DNA from: an uncultured Chitinophaga sp.
GTDB lineage: Bacteria > Bacteroidota > Bacteroidia > Chitinophagales > Chitinophagaceae
Reading direction: 5' to 3'
Assembly: GCF_937898475.1 (NCBI RefSeq)
Contig: NZ_CALEJS010000012.1
Location: 1 to 64,000 of the forward strand
Length of the DNA stretch: 64,000 nucleotides
Part shown: positions 42,734-52,072 of the stretch, one piece after another
Numbering within the stretch: the stretch's first letter is position 1
How the letters are laid out: each line of letters starts with the position of its first letter
Position numbers and translations under genes: made by a program
Notes under the pieces: model-generated
The model's input: the letters and a program-made list of their open reading frames with translations, nothing else
Told to the model about the DNA's origin: nothing
Databases searched by the model: none

Positions 42734-44407
42734 TTACCTGTTCAATAGCTGATGATCTCTTAACGACGCTTTAATTGTTTTAAGCACAAAGTTTGAAATG
42801 GTCCTGTTCAGGACTACCTTGGTACCGATCCACAGCAGAAATTTATTAAACCCGGAGATGTTGACAGCTTTGATCACCAGGGCCTGTACCCGCTGTTTTA
42901 TCATCGGTTTGAAACGTTCAATATCCGCTTCTTTCAGCACCGGCCAGTTACTGCCGTTGGAAAAGGTAGGGACGGGAAAGTCATTTGTGGGAGGGGTAAA
43001 GATGGGGATGATCTGGATCGCGCCGTCCTTTGCTTTGAACGGAGTCAGATCCATACCCGCATAACCGTTCCTGAAAATGAGGTTGTTTTCCAGAGCGCTT
43101 GCCGGGACGGTGAAATAATTACGCAGGAAGATCTCACAATTGAACCTGCCCAGGAAATAGTCATGTACCCTGAAAGATTTATCCAGGAAGCCACTGAAGC
43201 CGCCCAGGGCGCCGCAGGCAATGGCCATATCACCAGCAATATCTTCTGTAGTGCCATCAGGAGCGGTTCTTCTGCGGGAAGGGGCGATCAGCAGCTGGCC
43301 AAACTTCCTCGGATCCATGGCTTCATGCAGCACCTGGGGTTTGGCGCGCATCTGGGACAGCATGGCGCTGAAGGTGGCGCCCATCACTTTAAACAGACCG
43401 GTATCCGGCGTAAATTCCCTGGGTTTGCTACTGGGAAAGGGATCTATCATCACAATAATGCTTTGGGCCTTATCAGGGTCCTGGTAGTCGGCATATTCGT
43501 GCTGCCCGGTTTTTTCCTTCAGTATATCCCTCACCTTTTCAAAAGGCTCATTGTTGATAATGCCGCCGTCTACATTCAGTGTTTCCCATGGCTCTTTTGT
43601 GATAGGGAAGGGGGTAGTGATGTTCATACACCAGGGAATGTTATTGACGTTCAAAGCGGTGCGCTTTATTTTTCGGGACTGCAGCCCGACCGGGAAGGCC
43701 CCCGTAGCCATCGCCGCATCCCTGGCAATATCTGTATTGATGTTCTGTTTAAAGTCCAGGTGGATCCATCCGTTTTCCGGTTTATCCACCCCATTTAGTT
43801 TAAAGCATGCATAATCGTTATGAATACACATGTAGTACTTGTCAGCAGGTGTATTGGTACTGAAACCGATGTTATAGCCAAACCCTTCGAGGTTGGTAAG
43901 GGTGGTAAATACTTTCAGTTCGGGGTCAATGAAAGCGGGACGTTGGGCCCCCTGCTGGTCTGTTTTTAAGGCTTTGTCGGCCACCTGGTCAATGAAGGAG
44001 GAATTGAGGAGGGAAACGATGCCATTGCCGTTAATATCATCCGAATTAAGCAGGTGTGGGAACATGTCCCGGTCTGTAAGGTCTACCCATGAGTGATAGA
44101 GCTTGTTCTCCGGATGTTCCGCCATAATATCCGTACCCGGGTACACCGGTTTGATGCCATTGGACAGGGCCGCTACGGTGATGATGGCGGTCATACCTCC
44201 GGCAGAGGCGCCGCCTATAACGGGGATCACTACGTTGTGTGACGGGGTGCCGGGCTCGTTCCTGTCTTTTCTGTCCTGCCATTGCTGCAGGGCTTCTATC
44301 AGGTAGTCCATTACACCGGCGGTGTAGGCTCCGGCGGATACTGCGCCGGCCATGCAGAGACCGAGATAAAATGTATTATCCGGGGTGGTGGTTTGTTGTG
44401 GTTCCAT
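42734..44407 (-). CDS. Patatin-like phospholipase family protein
   Basis: A 557-residue protein. An oxyanion-hole motif with glycines (GLCMAGAVSAGAYTAGVMD) leads to the nucleophile elbow GASAGG (GxSxG, serine about residue 78). The catalytic Asp lies in NVDGGIINNEPFE (the DGG/A motif). These define the Ser-Asp dyad of patatin lipases, which hydrolyse lipid acyl esters. The protein is longer than simple patatins and lacks an obvious signal peptide or membrane helix, so it is probably cytosolic. ATG 44407 is chosen; 44416 and 44440 are in-frame alternatives. It is upstream of the sigma factor on the same strand, with 59 bases between, and probably not part of the PUL. Confidence 0.92.
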   Translation of the reverse strand: MEPQQTTTPDNTFYLGLCMAGAVSAGAYTAGVMDYLIEALQQWQDRKDRNEPGTPSHNVVIPVIGGASAGGMTAIITVAALSNGIKPVYPGTDIMAEHPENKLYHSWVDLTDRDMFPHLLNSDDINGNGIVSLLNSSFIDQVADKALKTDQQGAQRPAFIDPELKVFTTLTNLEGFGYNIGFSTNTPADKYYMCIHNDYACFKLNGVDKPENGWIHLDFKQNINTDIARDAAMATGAFPVGLQSRKIKRTALNVNNIPWCMNITTPFPITKEPWETLNVDGGIINNEPFEKVRDILKEKTGQHEYADYQDPDKAQSIIVMIDPFPSSKPREFTPDTGLFKVMGATFSAMLSQMRAKPQVLHEAMDPRKFGQLLIAPSRRRTAPDGTTEDIAGDMAIACGALGGFSGFLDKSFRVHDYFLGRFNCEIFLRNYFTVPASALENNLIFRNGYAGMDLTPFKAKDGAIQIIPIFTPPTNDFPVPTFSNGSNWPVLKEADIERFKPMIKQRVQALVIKAVNISGFNKFLLWIGTKVVLNRTISNFVLKTIKASLRDHQLLNR

Positions 44408-44799
44408 AATAAACATTGGGGTTGGAGTTAATTGGCGCATTACTTAACATTGATAGCACTCCCGGTAATAACTAAGGTAAATAAATTTTTTATATTCAGG
44501 TGATTGGATCCAGCGCTGCCGGGCAGGGAAGACGCCTGGATATAAATTATTTTTCGTACATTTACCTATATGGTAGTTACACTACATACAATGAAGCCTT
44601 CCACGGCCCTTATCCGGTATTTTATAGCCGGTGTAAGGAACTGCTATATCTGCTCTTTTACAGAGTTTTATCCTTTTTGCCGCAAGCTATATTATTTCTC
44701 CACATTTAAGGCGTTTGGAGCCATTGCCGCCTAAATCCAGGGGTGGGTATTTCCCCCCTATACATTACAAGCAATCTATCAACTTTTAAGCATCGTACT
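44408..44799. other. Divergent intergenic region of about 390 bases
   Basis: No convincing gene. A 69-codon frame at 44500-44709 has random-looking composition. A short dyad, GTAGT-TAC-ACTAC, lies at about 44575-44587. G/C runs at 44742-44760 are striking but unexplained. The region must carry promoters for the patatin gene and for the small membrane protein. Confidence 0.35.
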
Positions 44800-44979
44800 A
44801 TGTTGCCAAATCCGTATAAGGGTTCGGCCGGCAGTGTGATGGTCTGTCTGAGTATACTGCTCAATGCAATTGTGCTGAGGGCCGGGCTGATCACAGGCGG
44901 AACAGGGTACCGGTTATTGCCGGTGACCGCCACGCTGTTGCTGGCCTCATTGATTGCACTGCTCTGGAAGAAGCAGTGA
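44800..44979 (+). CDS. Small two-helix membrane protein of unknown function
   Basis: 59 residues: MLPNPYKGSAGSVMVCLSIL begins the first hydrophobic helix, and LLPVTATLLLASLIALLW is the second; the end is a basic KKQ. Not recognised. ATG 44800 is chosen over the upstream 44743 because the added part is G/C-run-encoded and polar. It lies 29 bases before the Rnk-type gene and may share its transcript. Confidence 0.55.
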   Translation: MLPNPYKGSAGSVMVCLSILLNAIVLRAGLITGGTGYRLLPVTATLLLASLIALLWKKQ

Positions 44980-45008
44980 ACTATACTGTCACGTAAAAAT
45001 TATCAGAT

Positions 45009-45389
45009 ATGAAAACAAAAGAACTGAACCCGGTGGTGATCACCCGGGAAGACTATGAAATGCTTAAGCCATTAATCGAAAGAAGGGCGGACAAGCTGGA
45101 GGAAATGTCGTTGGGACATGAACTGAGCCGGGCTATTGTCGTGAATAAAGATGCATTGCCGCCGTTCACCGTACGACTGAACTCAAAGGTCACGGTACTG
45201 AACCAGGAAACGCAGCGAGTAATGGAATTTACAATTGTGATGCCTGAACAGGCAGACATGGGTCAAAAGAAAGTATCCATCCTGAGTCCGATGGGCACCG
45301 CCCTCATAGGCTTCAGAAAGGGGGAGGAAGTGCTGTGGCAGGTACCCGCCGGCTTAAAACGCTTCCGGATACTGGATGTGGTGAACTAA
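45009..45389 (+). CDS. GreA/GreB-like elongation factor, Rnk type
   Basis: A 126-residue protein of the Gre/Rnk family. The C-terminal FKBP-like domain (about 50-123) has VTVLNQETQRVMEFTIVMPE, VSILSPMGTALIGFRKGEEV (the SPxGxALxGxxxGD motif) and WQVPAGLKRFRILDV. The N-terminal coiled coil is short, as in E. coli Rnk (regulator of nucleoside diphosphate kinase), not long as in GreA. Rnk binds RNA polymerase; its role is less clear than that of Gre factors. It has its own terminator. Confidence 0.9.
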   Translation: MKTKELNPVVITREDYEMLKPLIERRADKLEEMSLGHELSRAIVVNKDALPPFTVRLNSKVTVLNQETQRVMEFTIVMPEQADMGQKKVSILSPMGTALIGFRKGEEVLWQVPAGLKRFRILDVVN

Positions 45390-45410
45390 CCGCAAAAGGA
45401 AGCTTACGTG

Positions 45411-45456
45411 ATGCCAGGGGCTGCTGTTAAAGACGGCGGCCTTTGGCATTTTAATA
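45411..45456 (+). terminator. Rho-independent terminator of the Rnk-type gene
   Basis: A 14-bp stem with three G-T pairs, ATGCCAGGGGCTGC (45411-45424) and GCGGCCTTTGGCAT (45436-45449), an 11-nt loop, then TTTAATATT. It begins 21 bases after the stop codon. Confidence 0.75.
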
Positions 45457-45552
45457 TTATACATTCTTTAACATACAGGATGCAGTACCAGGGAAGGTAT
45501 ATGAAATTGATGGGTAAATTTAAGGCGGAGTTTCAACCCTCAATACCTTAAC

Positions 45553-46041
45553 ATGCTGTTTAAATATTTACCCTTACTTCCGGGTGCTTGCCCGTTTCCT
45601 CTGATCAGCCACGCACAGACTGTGGCGCTGAAAGAAGTGATGATCGCTGTCAAAGCCCCTGTAAAGCTGATCAAAGCCGCGATCCGGAAGATTCCCGGCA
45701 ATTATATCGGTCAGCCGTACCAGGTAAGGGGCTTCTACCGGAACGTCACCAACAGGGATCAGGATTACATGCAGCTATCAGAAGCGGTATTTGACATCTG
45801 CAGTGGTGGTTATACAGATGAAGGCAACGCCAATCTATACCTGCAGCGCGTGAGATCGGTTAAAGATGAACAGGCTTCACATGGATTGGACCTTGGGTTA
45901 AAGCCATCCAACTTGTTTGACTATGATGTGGTAAAGGAAATTTCCGGCAACCAGATTTTCAATAAACATGGCCTGCGCGATCATCGTTTTATGATCAAAG
46001 GCATTGTAGCATACAAGGATATCCCAGCTTATGTACGATAG
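45553..46041 (+). pseudogene. Truncated DUF5686-like protein (N-terminal remnant)
   Basis: 162 residues. A signal-like start (MLFKYLPLLPGACPFPLISH, then AQ) joins directly to the region LKEVMIAVKAPVKLIKAAIR, RGFYRNVTNRDQDYMQLSEA and GLDLGLKPSNLFDYDVVKEI. In intact relatives this follows an 80-100-residue carboxypeptidase-like domain, and several hundred residues come after it. Here both are absent. The frame ends at 46041 just where a serine-hydrolase remnant begins in another frame (46034). The gene has thus lost its middle N-terminal domain and its C-terminus, and the junction looks like a deletion that fused two genes. A short secreted product could still be made. Confidence 0.7.
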
Positions 46042-46433
46042 CGCTGAACCTTTCTACCATATCAGCAATACCCTGGGAGCGGGCGGCCTTATCTCTACTG
46101 CCGCAGACCTGCAGCGGTGGAACGAGGCGCTATCCACTAATGTCCTGCTTGATCAGGCGTAAATGGCAGAAATGTTCCAGCCACGGACCGCTTATACAGA
46201 CTGGCACGTATTTTATGGATATGGGTGGATGACAGACCAGGGCATGTTCAAAGTGTCGAAAGCTTTGCATGTGGTCCATTATCATCCCGGTACAGACCTT
46301 GGCTTCTATTCGATGTTTGCAAGGCCAGGCAGATAAGGGTAATGTAGTGATACTGCTCAGCAATACCGGCGATTTTCCGCGCTTTGAGCTGACAGATATG
46401 ATATTGACGGAGCTGAACCAGGCTGAGGTTTAA
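46034..46433 (+). pseudogene. C-terminal remnant of a serine hydrolase (beta-lactamase class C family)
   Basis: After a possible ATG at 46031 the frame reads AEPFYHISNTLGAGGLIST and AADLQRWNEALS, the GAGGLxSTAxDLxRW pattern near the C-terminus of penicillin-binding-protein-like serine hydrolases. YGYGWMTDQGM and VVHYHPGTDLGFYSMF correspond to the later H-x-G motif, with Pro replacing the small residue usual there. An in-frame TAA lies at 46160-46162, and a frameshift near 46330 is needed to continue into VVILLSNTGDFPRFELTDM, ending at 46433. The whole catalytic N-terminal part, including the SxxK motif, is missing, so it is a dead fragment. Confidence 0.8.
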
Positions 46434-46474
46434 AAAATAATGTATTAATTTACCGCGAATAAAGAAACCGCGTT

Positions 46475-48052
46475 ATGACCATTCAGAACAAGCCATTCAC
46501 CTGGCTTTTTGCTTTATTATTCATAGTCGCCATCTCTATACTCGGAATTCAGTTACGCGCTATCCATAATGCCGCCGGCACCTTATCAAGGGTAAAGGTA
46601 GAGGGCGGTTATATATCCGGTACATTCAACGCAACAGACGATGTGTATATTTTTAAAGGTATTCCCTTTGCCGCGCCACCGGTGGGCGACCTGCGCTGGC
46701 GGGCGCCAGGCCCGGTGAAGCCATGGAGCGGCGTGAGAAAGTGTGAGACTTTCGGGCCCAGTCCCATGCAGCGCAAACCGGCGCCATTTAGTATGTGGTC
46801 TTCCGAATTCCTCATCCCCGGGGAGCCGATCAGCGAAGATTGCCTGTACCTGAATGTATGGACAGGAGCGCGGACATCGCAGGAAAAACGACCCGTACTG
46901 GTATGGATATACGGTGGCGGTTTTGTAAGCGGTGGCAGTGCGGTGCCTATTTATGACGGGGAGGCGATGGCAAAGAAGGGCGTTGTATTTGTAAGTATCA
47001 ACTACCGGGTAGGGATATTCGGTTTCTTTGCGCATCCGCAACTTACCACGCAATCCGGCCGCCGTGCTTCTGGCAACTATGGCCTCATGGACCAGATAGC
47101 TGCATTGAAATGGGTGCAGCACAATATTGCCGCATTTGGCGGAGATCCTAAAAATGTAACGATTGCCGGACAATCTGCCGGCTCCATGAGCGTGAACTGC
47201 CTGGTGGCCTCACCGCTGGCAAAAGGATTGTTTCACCGTGCCATTGCGGAAAGTGGCGCTGGGTTCATTAACCGGACCGTGGGCCTGCAGAAGGCAGAAG
47301 CAGAAGGTATAAAAGTGATGCGCAGCCTTGGTCTTACAGCGATTAATGATCTGCGAGCCTTGCCGGTAGAAGAGCTGATGAAGCTTAAACCCGATCATAT
47401 GGCGCCTATCATTGACGGATACGTATTACCGGACGCAATTCCCAATATTTTCAAAGAAGGTAAAGCAAATAAAGTAGACCTGCTTACAGGGTGGAATGAA
47501 GAGGAAGGGCTGACACTGGGGCCGATCAGGAAGGCACAGGATTTTCAGCAGGAAGCAGCAGGCAAATACGGTCCAGATCTTTCTTCTTTTCTGCAATATT
47601 ACCCCGCCGGCAATGATACGCAGGCTGCCGTGTCGCAATTAAAGCTGGCCCGGGATATTATCTTTGGTGTTCAGAACTATACATGGGCCAACGTGCAGAG
47701 CGAATTTGGAGGGAAGACCTATGTTTACCGGTTTATACACCGCCCGCCCGCTACCGGAGCGTATACGAAATATGGTGCCTTTCATACTGCAGAAGTGCCC
47801 TATGCCTTCAACAATCTGCAATTTGTAAACAGGCCCTGGAAAGAAGAGGATCGCTCGCTGGCGGAGATCATGTCTTCCTATTGGGCCAACTTTGCACGAA
47901 CGGGCAATCCTAACTGGAAAGGGCTGCCGGTATGGGAGGTGTACAAAAAAGGAGATAAGAGGATTATGCTGCTCGGAAAGGAGCCGAAAATGGGAAGACT
48001 GGAGGATGAAGGGGCATTGGAGTTTATGAGCAAAAGGATGGCTGGAAATTAA
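46475..48052 (+). CDS. Carboxylesterase, type B family
   Basis: A 525-residue secreted alpha/beta hydrolase. The signal/anchor helix is at about 8-28 (WLFALLFIVAISILGIQLRA). The oxyanion hole lies in VWIYGGGFVSGGS, and the nucleophile elbow in TIAGQSAGSMSV (GQSAG in place of GESAG). The acid residue is in TGWNEEEGLTLG, and the His in AFHTAEVPYAFNNL. The EDCLYLNVW motif is typical of the family (SEDCLYLNVWT here). The Glu-to-Gln change next to the catalytic Ser also occurs in active bacterial homologues. It hydrolyses carboxylic esters; the substrate is unknown. It lies 42 bases after the pseudogene end. Confidence 0.94.
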   Translation: MTIQNKPFTWLFALLFIVAISILGIQLRAIHNAAGTLSRVKVEGGYISGTFNATDDVYIFKGIPFAAPPVGDLRWRAPGPVKPWSGVRKCETFGPSPMQRKPAPFSMWSSEFLIPGEPISEDCLYLNVWTGARTSQEKRPVLVWIYGGGFVSGGSAVPIYDGEAMAKKGVVFVSINYRVGIFGFFAHPQLTTQSGRRASGNYGLMDQIAALKWVQHNIAAFGGDPKNVTIAGQSAGSMSVNCLVASPLAKGLFHRAIAESGAGFINRTVGLQKAEAEGIKVMRSLGLTAINDLRALPVEELMKLKPDHMAPIIDGYVLPDAIPNIFKEGKANKVDLLTGWNEEEGLTLGPIRKAQDFQQEAAGKYGPDLSSFLQYYPAGNDTQAAVSQLKLARDIIFGVQNYTWANVQSEFGGKTYVYRFIHRPPATGAYTKYGAFHTAEVPYAFNNLQFVNRPWKEEDRSLAEIMSSYWANFARTGNPNWKGLPVWEVYKKGDKRIMLLGKEPKMGRLEDEGALEFMSKRMAGN

Positions 48053-48088
48053 TGTAATTAATATTTTTGCCGGAAATCAACCGACCGC

Positions 48089-48421
48089 ATGGCAACCATT
48101 GATGACTTCAACGAACTGGATATACGTGTAGGCAAAATACTGGCCGTAGACGATTTCCCGCAGGCAAAAAAACCTGCCTATAAGCTGACAATTGACCTGG
48201 GAGACGAGATCGGTATCAAAAGATCATCCGCCCAGATCACAGAGAATTATATGAAAGAAGATCTCGTAGGGGTACTGGTACTCTGCGTGGTGAACTTCCC
48301 ACCCCGGCAGATAGGGCCTTTTATATCTGAGGTGCTGACCCTGGGTGTGCCCGACCAGCATGACAAAGTAGTGCTGATAAAGCCGGAAAGAGGGGTGCCG
48401 GTAGGGGGAAGATTATATTAA
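48089..48421 (+). CDS. csaA: CsaA-type tRNA-binding-domain protein
   Basis: A 110-residue OB-fold protein with the typical CsaA start (DFNELDIRVGKILAVDDFPQ), the central KLTIDLGDEIGIKRSSAQIT, CVVNFPPRQIGPFISEVLTL and the end RGVPVGGRLY. It is the tRNA-binding domain of the kind found in MetRS and Arc1p, reported as a secretion-linked chaperone in Bacillus. The usual length is 108-112. It follows the esterase by 36 bases and may be co-transcribed with it. Confidence 0.94.
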   Translation: MATIDDFNELDIRVGKILAVDDFPQAKKPAYKLTIDLGDEIGIKRSSAQITENYMKEDLVGVLVLCVVNFPPRQIGPFISEVLTLGVPDQHDKVVLIKPERGVPVGGRLY

Positions 48422-48514
48422 AGCCGCCATTCGTCCAAAAACCAATGCAGGTCTCACAATTTCCTGTATATTCACCCGCCGATAAATAACGTATAATAAT
48501 TTTTTATAACAATA

Positions 48515-50866
48515 ATGGGGAAATACCTGCTGGCTTCAGCATTGCTGACTGTTACAACTATCGCCACCGTTCAGGGGCAAACTGCTTTATCTGTAAAAGA
48601 TTATGAACGCGCCGAGCGCATGTTAGACTACAAAACCGATCCGCTGGTACACAATACCTGGACCCGGATGAACTGGTTACCAGACAAGCGTGTCTGGTAT
48701 CGTGTAGTAAGCGCCAAAGGAAGCGAGTTCATTCTGGTAAATCCGGCCAAAGGAAGCCGGTCTGCGGCCTTTGACCAGCAAAAGCTGGCAGCTGCCCTGT
48801 CAATGGCAAGCGGCAAATACTACAGCGCTCACGCCCTGCCCTTCACGACTTTCAATTACACGGCCGACGGAAAGGCCATTCTATTCACCGTAGCCGGTCA
48901 ACGCTGGAAATGTGAGTTGGGCAGCTATGTATGCGTTGCAGACAACAGCACTACCGCGCTCCCGAACCATACTACCCGGTTAAGTGCCAGAAGAGACCCT
49001 GCCAAAGAGGTTACAGAAGTGATCTCTCCCAACGGCCAATATGCTGCTTTCCTGAAAGCGGATAACCTGTGGGTGCGCGAAACGGCAACCGGCGAGTTAA
49101 TACAGCTCACCACAGATGGTATCAAAGATTTTGGCTATTCCACCGATAATGCCGGATGGAGCCATAGCAACAAACCAGTGTTAAGCTGGTCGCCCGATTC
49201 CAGAAAGATCGCTACTTTCAAACAGGACCAGCGCCATGTGAAAGATATGTACCTGGTGACCACCAATGTGGGCAGTCCCGCATTGCAGGCCTGGAAATAC
49301 CCCCTTCCCGGAGATTCCGCTGTGGCGATGATCCACCGGGTGATCATCGATGTGGAAGCGCGCAAGGTGATAAATATACAGGCGCCGCCTGACCCGCATC
49401 GAGCAACACTGAGCGATGATGTCTCCAGTTCGGGATCTTTTGACGATGTAAACTGGAGTGATGATAATACTCAGCTGGCATTTGTTTCTACCTCCCGCGA
49501 TCATAAGCAGGAAAAGCTGCGCATCGCAGATGCTGCAACCGGCGCAGTACGCGAGGTGCTGGAAGAAACCGTGGCCACACAATATGAATCCGGCCAGGGC
49601 GCAATCAACTGGCGTTACCTGAAAAATTCCAATGAGATCATCTGGTATTCTGAACGCGACAACTGGGGGCATCTCTACCTCTATGACGCCACTACCGGAA
49701 AGCTTAAGAACCAGATCACCAGTGGAGAATGGGTGGTAACCAGCCTGCTGCATGTAGACGAGAAGAGCCGTACGTTGTACTTCATGACTACCGGCCGTGA
49801 ATCCGGCAATCCCTACTTCAGGCATCTCTGTAAAATACAGTTTGACGGAAAAGGGCTGATAGACCTGACGCCTGAAACGGGTAACCACCAGGTGCTCCTG
49901 TCGCCCTTCAACGATCACTTCATTGACATCTATTCCCAACCGGATGTTCCGCCGGTGACGGTGCTGCGTAAAATGGACGGGAAGATAGCCGTGAACCTGG
50001 AAAAGGCCGATATTTCAAAACTGGTTGCCAGTGGATGGCAGGCGCCTAAAACATTTTCTGTAAAAGCACATGACGGCAAAACCGACATTTATGGTTTGCT
50101 GTTCACTCCCAAAGATCTTGATCCGAAGAAAAAATATCCCATTATAGATTATATCTATCCCGGCCCGCAGGGAGGCAGCATAGGCAGTAGCAGCAGCGCC
50201 TGGTCTTTTGCCCCTTCCAGGCTGGATCACCAGGCCCTGGCTGAATTAGGGTTTGTGGTGGTGTTGATAGAAGGCACGAGCAACCCGCTGCGATCCAAAA
50301 GCTTCCATGATATGAGCTATGGCAATATGGCTGAAAATACACTGCCCGACCAGATCGCCGGTATTCGTCAGCTTGCACAGCAATACAGCTATATGGACAC
50401 TACACGCATCGGCATCTGGGGCCACTCTGGCGGGGGCTTTGCTACCGCGGCGGCGATGTTCCGTTACCCGGATTTCTTTAAAGTAGGGATCTCCGAATCA
50501 GGCAACCATGACAACCGCAATTATGAAGATGATTGGGGAGAACGTTACAATGGCCTGGCCGGCGCATCTGATTATGCCGCACAGGCTAACCAGCTGTATG
50601 CAAAAAACCTGAAAGGAAAACTGATGCTGGCGCATGGGTTGATGGACGATAATGTACCTCCCTATAATACCTGGCTGGTAGTGGAAGCGCTTGAAAATGC
50701 GAATAAAGATTATGACCTGGTGATTTTCCCATCTGCAAGACACAGCTTTTCAAAATTCAAGCCGTACATGATGCGGCGGCGCTGGGATTATTTTGTACGC
50801 CATTTACTGCAGGCAGAACCGCCGAAAGAGTATGAGCTGAAGGCAAAGCAGGAGACGGAAGGATAA
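48515..50866 (+). CDS. S9 family prolyl peptidase, dipeptidyl-peptidase IV-like
   Basis: A 783-residue secreted serine peptidase. Signal peptide at about 1-22. An N-terminal beta-propeller (about 60-490) has WSPDSRKIATFKQDQRHVKD, NWSDDNTQLAFVSTSRDHK and WYSERDNWGHLYLYDA. The C-terminal alpha/beta hydrolase domain has IGIWGHSGGGFATAAAMFRY (GxSxGG; Ser about residue 636), the Asp in HGLMDDNVPPYNT and His in SARHSFSKF. Such enzymes cleave dipeptides after Pro or Ala from N-termini. The propeller/hydrolase arrangement and the length fit DPP-IV-like Bacteroidota peptidases. A perfect terminator follows. Confidence 0.95.
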   Translation: MGKYLLASALLTVTTIATVQGQTALSVKDYERAERMLDYKTDPLVHNTWTRMNWLPDKRVWYRVVSAKGSEFILVNPAKGSRSAAFDQQKLAAALSMASGKYYSAHALPFTTFNYTADGKAILFTVAGQRWKCELGSYVCVADNSTTALPNHTTRLSARRDPAKEVTEVISPNGQYAAFLKADNLWVRETATGELIQLTTDGIKDFGYSTDNAGWSHSNKPVLSWSPDSRKIATFKQDQRHVKDMYLVTTNVGSPALQAWKYPLPGDSAVAMIHRVIIDVEARKVINIQAPPDPHRATLSDDVSSSGSFDDVNWSDDNTQLAFVSTSRDHKQEKLRIADAATGAVREVLEETVATQYESGQGAINWRYLKNSNEIIWYSERDNWGHLYLYDATTGKLKNQITSGEWVVTSLLHVDEKSRTLYFMTTGRESGNPYFRHLCKIQFDGKGLIDLTPETGNHQVLLSPFNDHFIDIYSQPDVPPVTVLRKMDGKIAVNLEKADISKLVASGWQAPKTFSVKAHDGKTDIYGLLFTPKDLDPKKKYPIIDYIYPGPQGGSIGSSSSAWSFAPSRLDHQALAELGFVVVLIEGTSNPLRSKSFHDMSYGNMAENTLPDQIAGIRQLAQQYSYMDTTRIGIWGHSGGGFATAAAMFRYPDFFKVGISESGNHDNRNYEDDWGERYNGLAGASDYAAQANQLYAKNLKGKLMLAHGLMDDNVPPYNTWLVVEALENANKDYDLVIFPSARHSFSKFKPYMMRRRWDYFVRHLLQAEPPKEYELKAKQETEG

Positions 50867-50890
50867 CAAACGTTTATTAAGTTATAAAGT

Positions 50891-50934
50891 AAACTCCCAA
50901 CGCCGGCAGATGAACCGGCGTTGGGAGTTTTTTA
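50891..50934. terminator. Strong bidirectional terminator between convergent genes
   Basis: A perfect 16-bp stem, AAACTCCCAACGCCGG (50891-50906) and its complement (50915-50930), with an 8-nt loop, then TTTT. It separates the peptidase gene (stop 50866) from the convergent beta-propeller gene (stop 50935). Confidence 0.9.
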
Positions 50935-52053
50935 TTACTCGACCCTGCCAATACCAAACTGGTTACCGGCGCGTATGGCTTTGTTCCCATTGAACTGCAC
51001 TTCCACCATTTTCTCACTGGCCACGCTGTTATTGGATTCATCCTGTAGAGTGAGCAGGATTTTACGGCTTTTTACATCGATCACCTCTCCGCTGGAAGGG
51101 TAAGCATATCTGCCATCCAGGCTGAAGAGGATCCATCCCGGCATATCCTGTACGGGGATGGTGGTGAGTTGCTGGTAAGGAGGTGTTGCGCTGAACACAT
51201 GTATGCGCATGTTATGCCCGTCGCAAAGCCAAAGCTCTTTTTCATCGGGCGTTAGGCCAATACCATGGCTTGGGTTGCCATGCCGCCTTACCGGCCCCGC
51301 TTCCCAGCCTTGTACTTCTATATGGGCCAGTTTGTTGCCCTGTTTCAGATCGCCCACCTCAAAACCAAGGAGGCTGTCAACTGTTACATATACCAGTGTT
51401 TCTTTGCCATTGACCGTAAAGGGCCGCACATTGTTTGCAAAGGCGCCTACCTTGCCACTGATGGTATGGGTCTTTGCATCTGCTATATAAAGCCAGGGAC
51501 TGGCAATATCATCTAGGTATACCAGTTTGCCGGTGTGGCTGTAGATAGTGTTGTGAGCCCGTTTATAGACGTCTATTTTTTTGATGATGTCACCGGTCTT
51601 GCAGTCCACCACGTTCCAGAAGCCTTTTTCCAGCGAAGGCAGGTACATGGTGAGACCGTCCGGCGAAATGGCCATCCGGTCGCAACCGCCTTCAAAAGGT
51701 TGCTCCCATACAACTTTCTCTGTAGTGAGGTCAATACGCTGCAGCGATTCCAGGGTGCTGATATAGATGCTGTTCAGCGGAATACTTACGGCAATGCCTT
51801 TCACATTGGAAGGTTTGCCATTAGGATGCAGGCCTTGTGTGCTGATTCTTTTTACAAAGCGATGATGATCATCCATATCAAACACAAGAAGACCGTGGCC
51901 GCCGAACCCGAGATAGTCGCGGATGCCCGGTGTGGCCACATACAGGTAGCGCTTCGTCTGCGCTCCGGCAGATAATGCAAAGCAAAGGAGGATAGCGGTC
52001 AGCATCAGCCTCCCTGCTTTGTGTCTTTTAAGCATCAGCAACGGATAGTTCAT
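50935..52053 (-). CDS. Secreted beta-propeller protein (YncE/YVTN-type)
   Basis: A 372-residue exported protein. ATG 52053 (MNYPLLMLKRHKAGRLML) is chosen. It gives a signal peptide ending SAGAQT, and it removes an unlikely 52-residue Cys-rich N-terminal tail that would overlap the neighbouring gene at 52073. The mature part is a repeated propeller: YLYVATPGIRDYLGFGGHG, AISPDGLTMYLPSLEKGFWN, VDCKTGDIIKKIDVY, LTPDEKELWLCDGHNMRIHV and LFSLDGRYAYPSSGEVIDVK. Propellers of this kind occur in lactonases and in many proteins without enzymatic function. No catalytic residues can be assigned. The conserved SPDG repeats support the YVTN/cytochrome-D1-like class. Confidence 0.85.
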   Translation of the reverse strand: MNYPLLMLKRHKAGRLMLTAILLCFALSAGAQTKRYLYVATPGIRDYLGFGGHGLLVFDMDDHHRFVKRISTQGLHPNGKPSNVKGIAVSIPLNSIYISTLESLQRIDLTTEKVVWEQPFEGGCDRMAISPDGLTMYLPSLEKGFWNVVDCKTGDIIKKIDVYKRAHNTIYSHTGKLVYLDDIASPWLYIADAKTHTISGKVGAFANNVRPFTVNGKETLVYVTVDSLLGFEVGDLKQGNKLAHIEVQGWEAGPVRRHGNPSHGIGLTPDEKELWLCDGHNMRIHVFSATPPYQQLTTIPVQDMPGWILFSLDGRYAYPSSGEVIDVKSRKILLTLQDESNNSVASEKMVEVQFNGNKAIRAGNQFGIGRVE

Positions 52054-52072
52054 ACGTGGATGGCATTGATGG

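Noticed and set aside
44500..44709. A 69-codon plus-strand frame in the patatin upstream spacer
   Set aside because: Random-looking composition, no protein-like pattern and no conserved motif.
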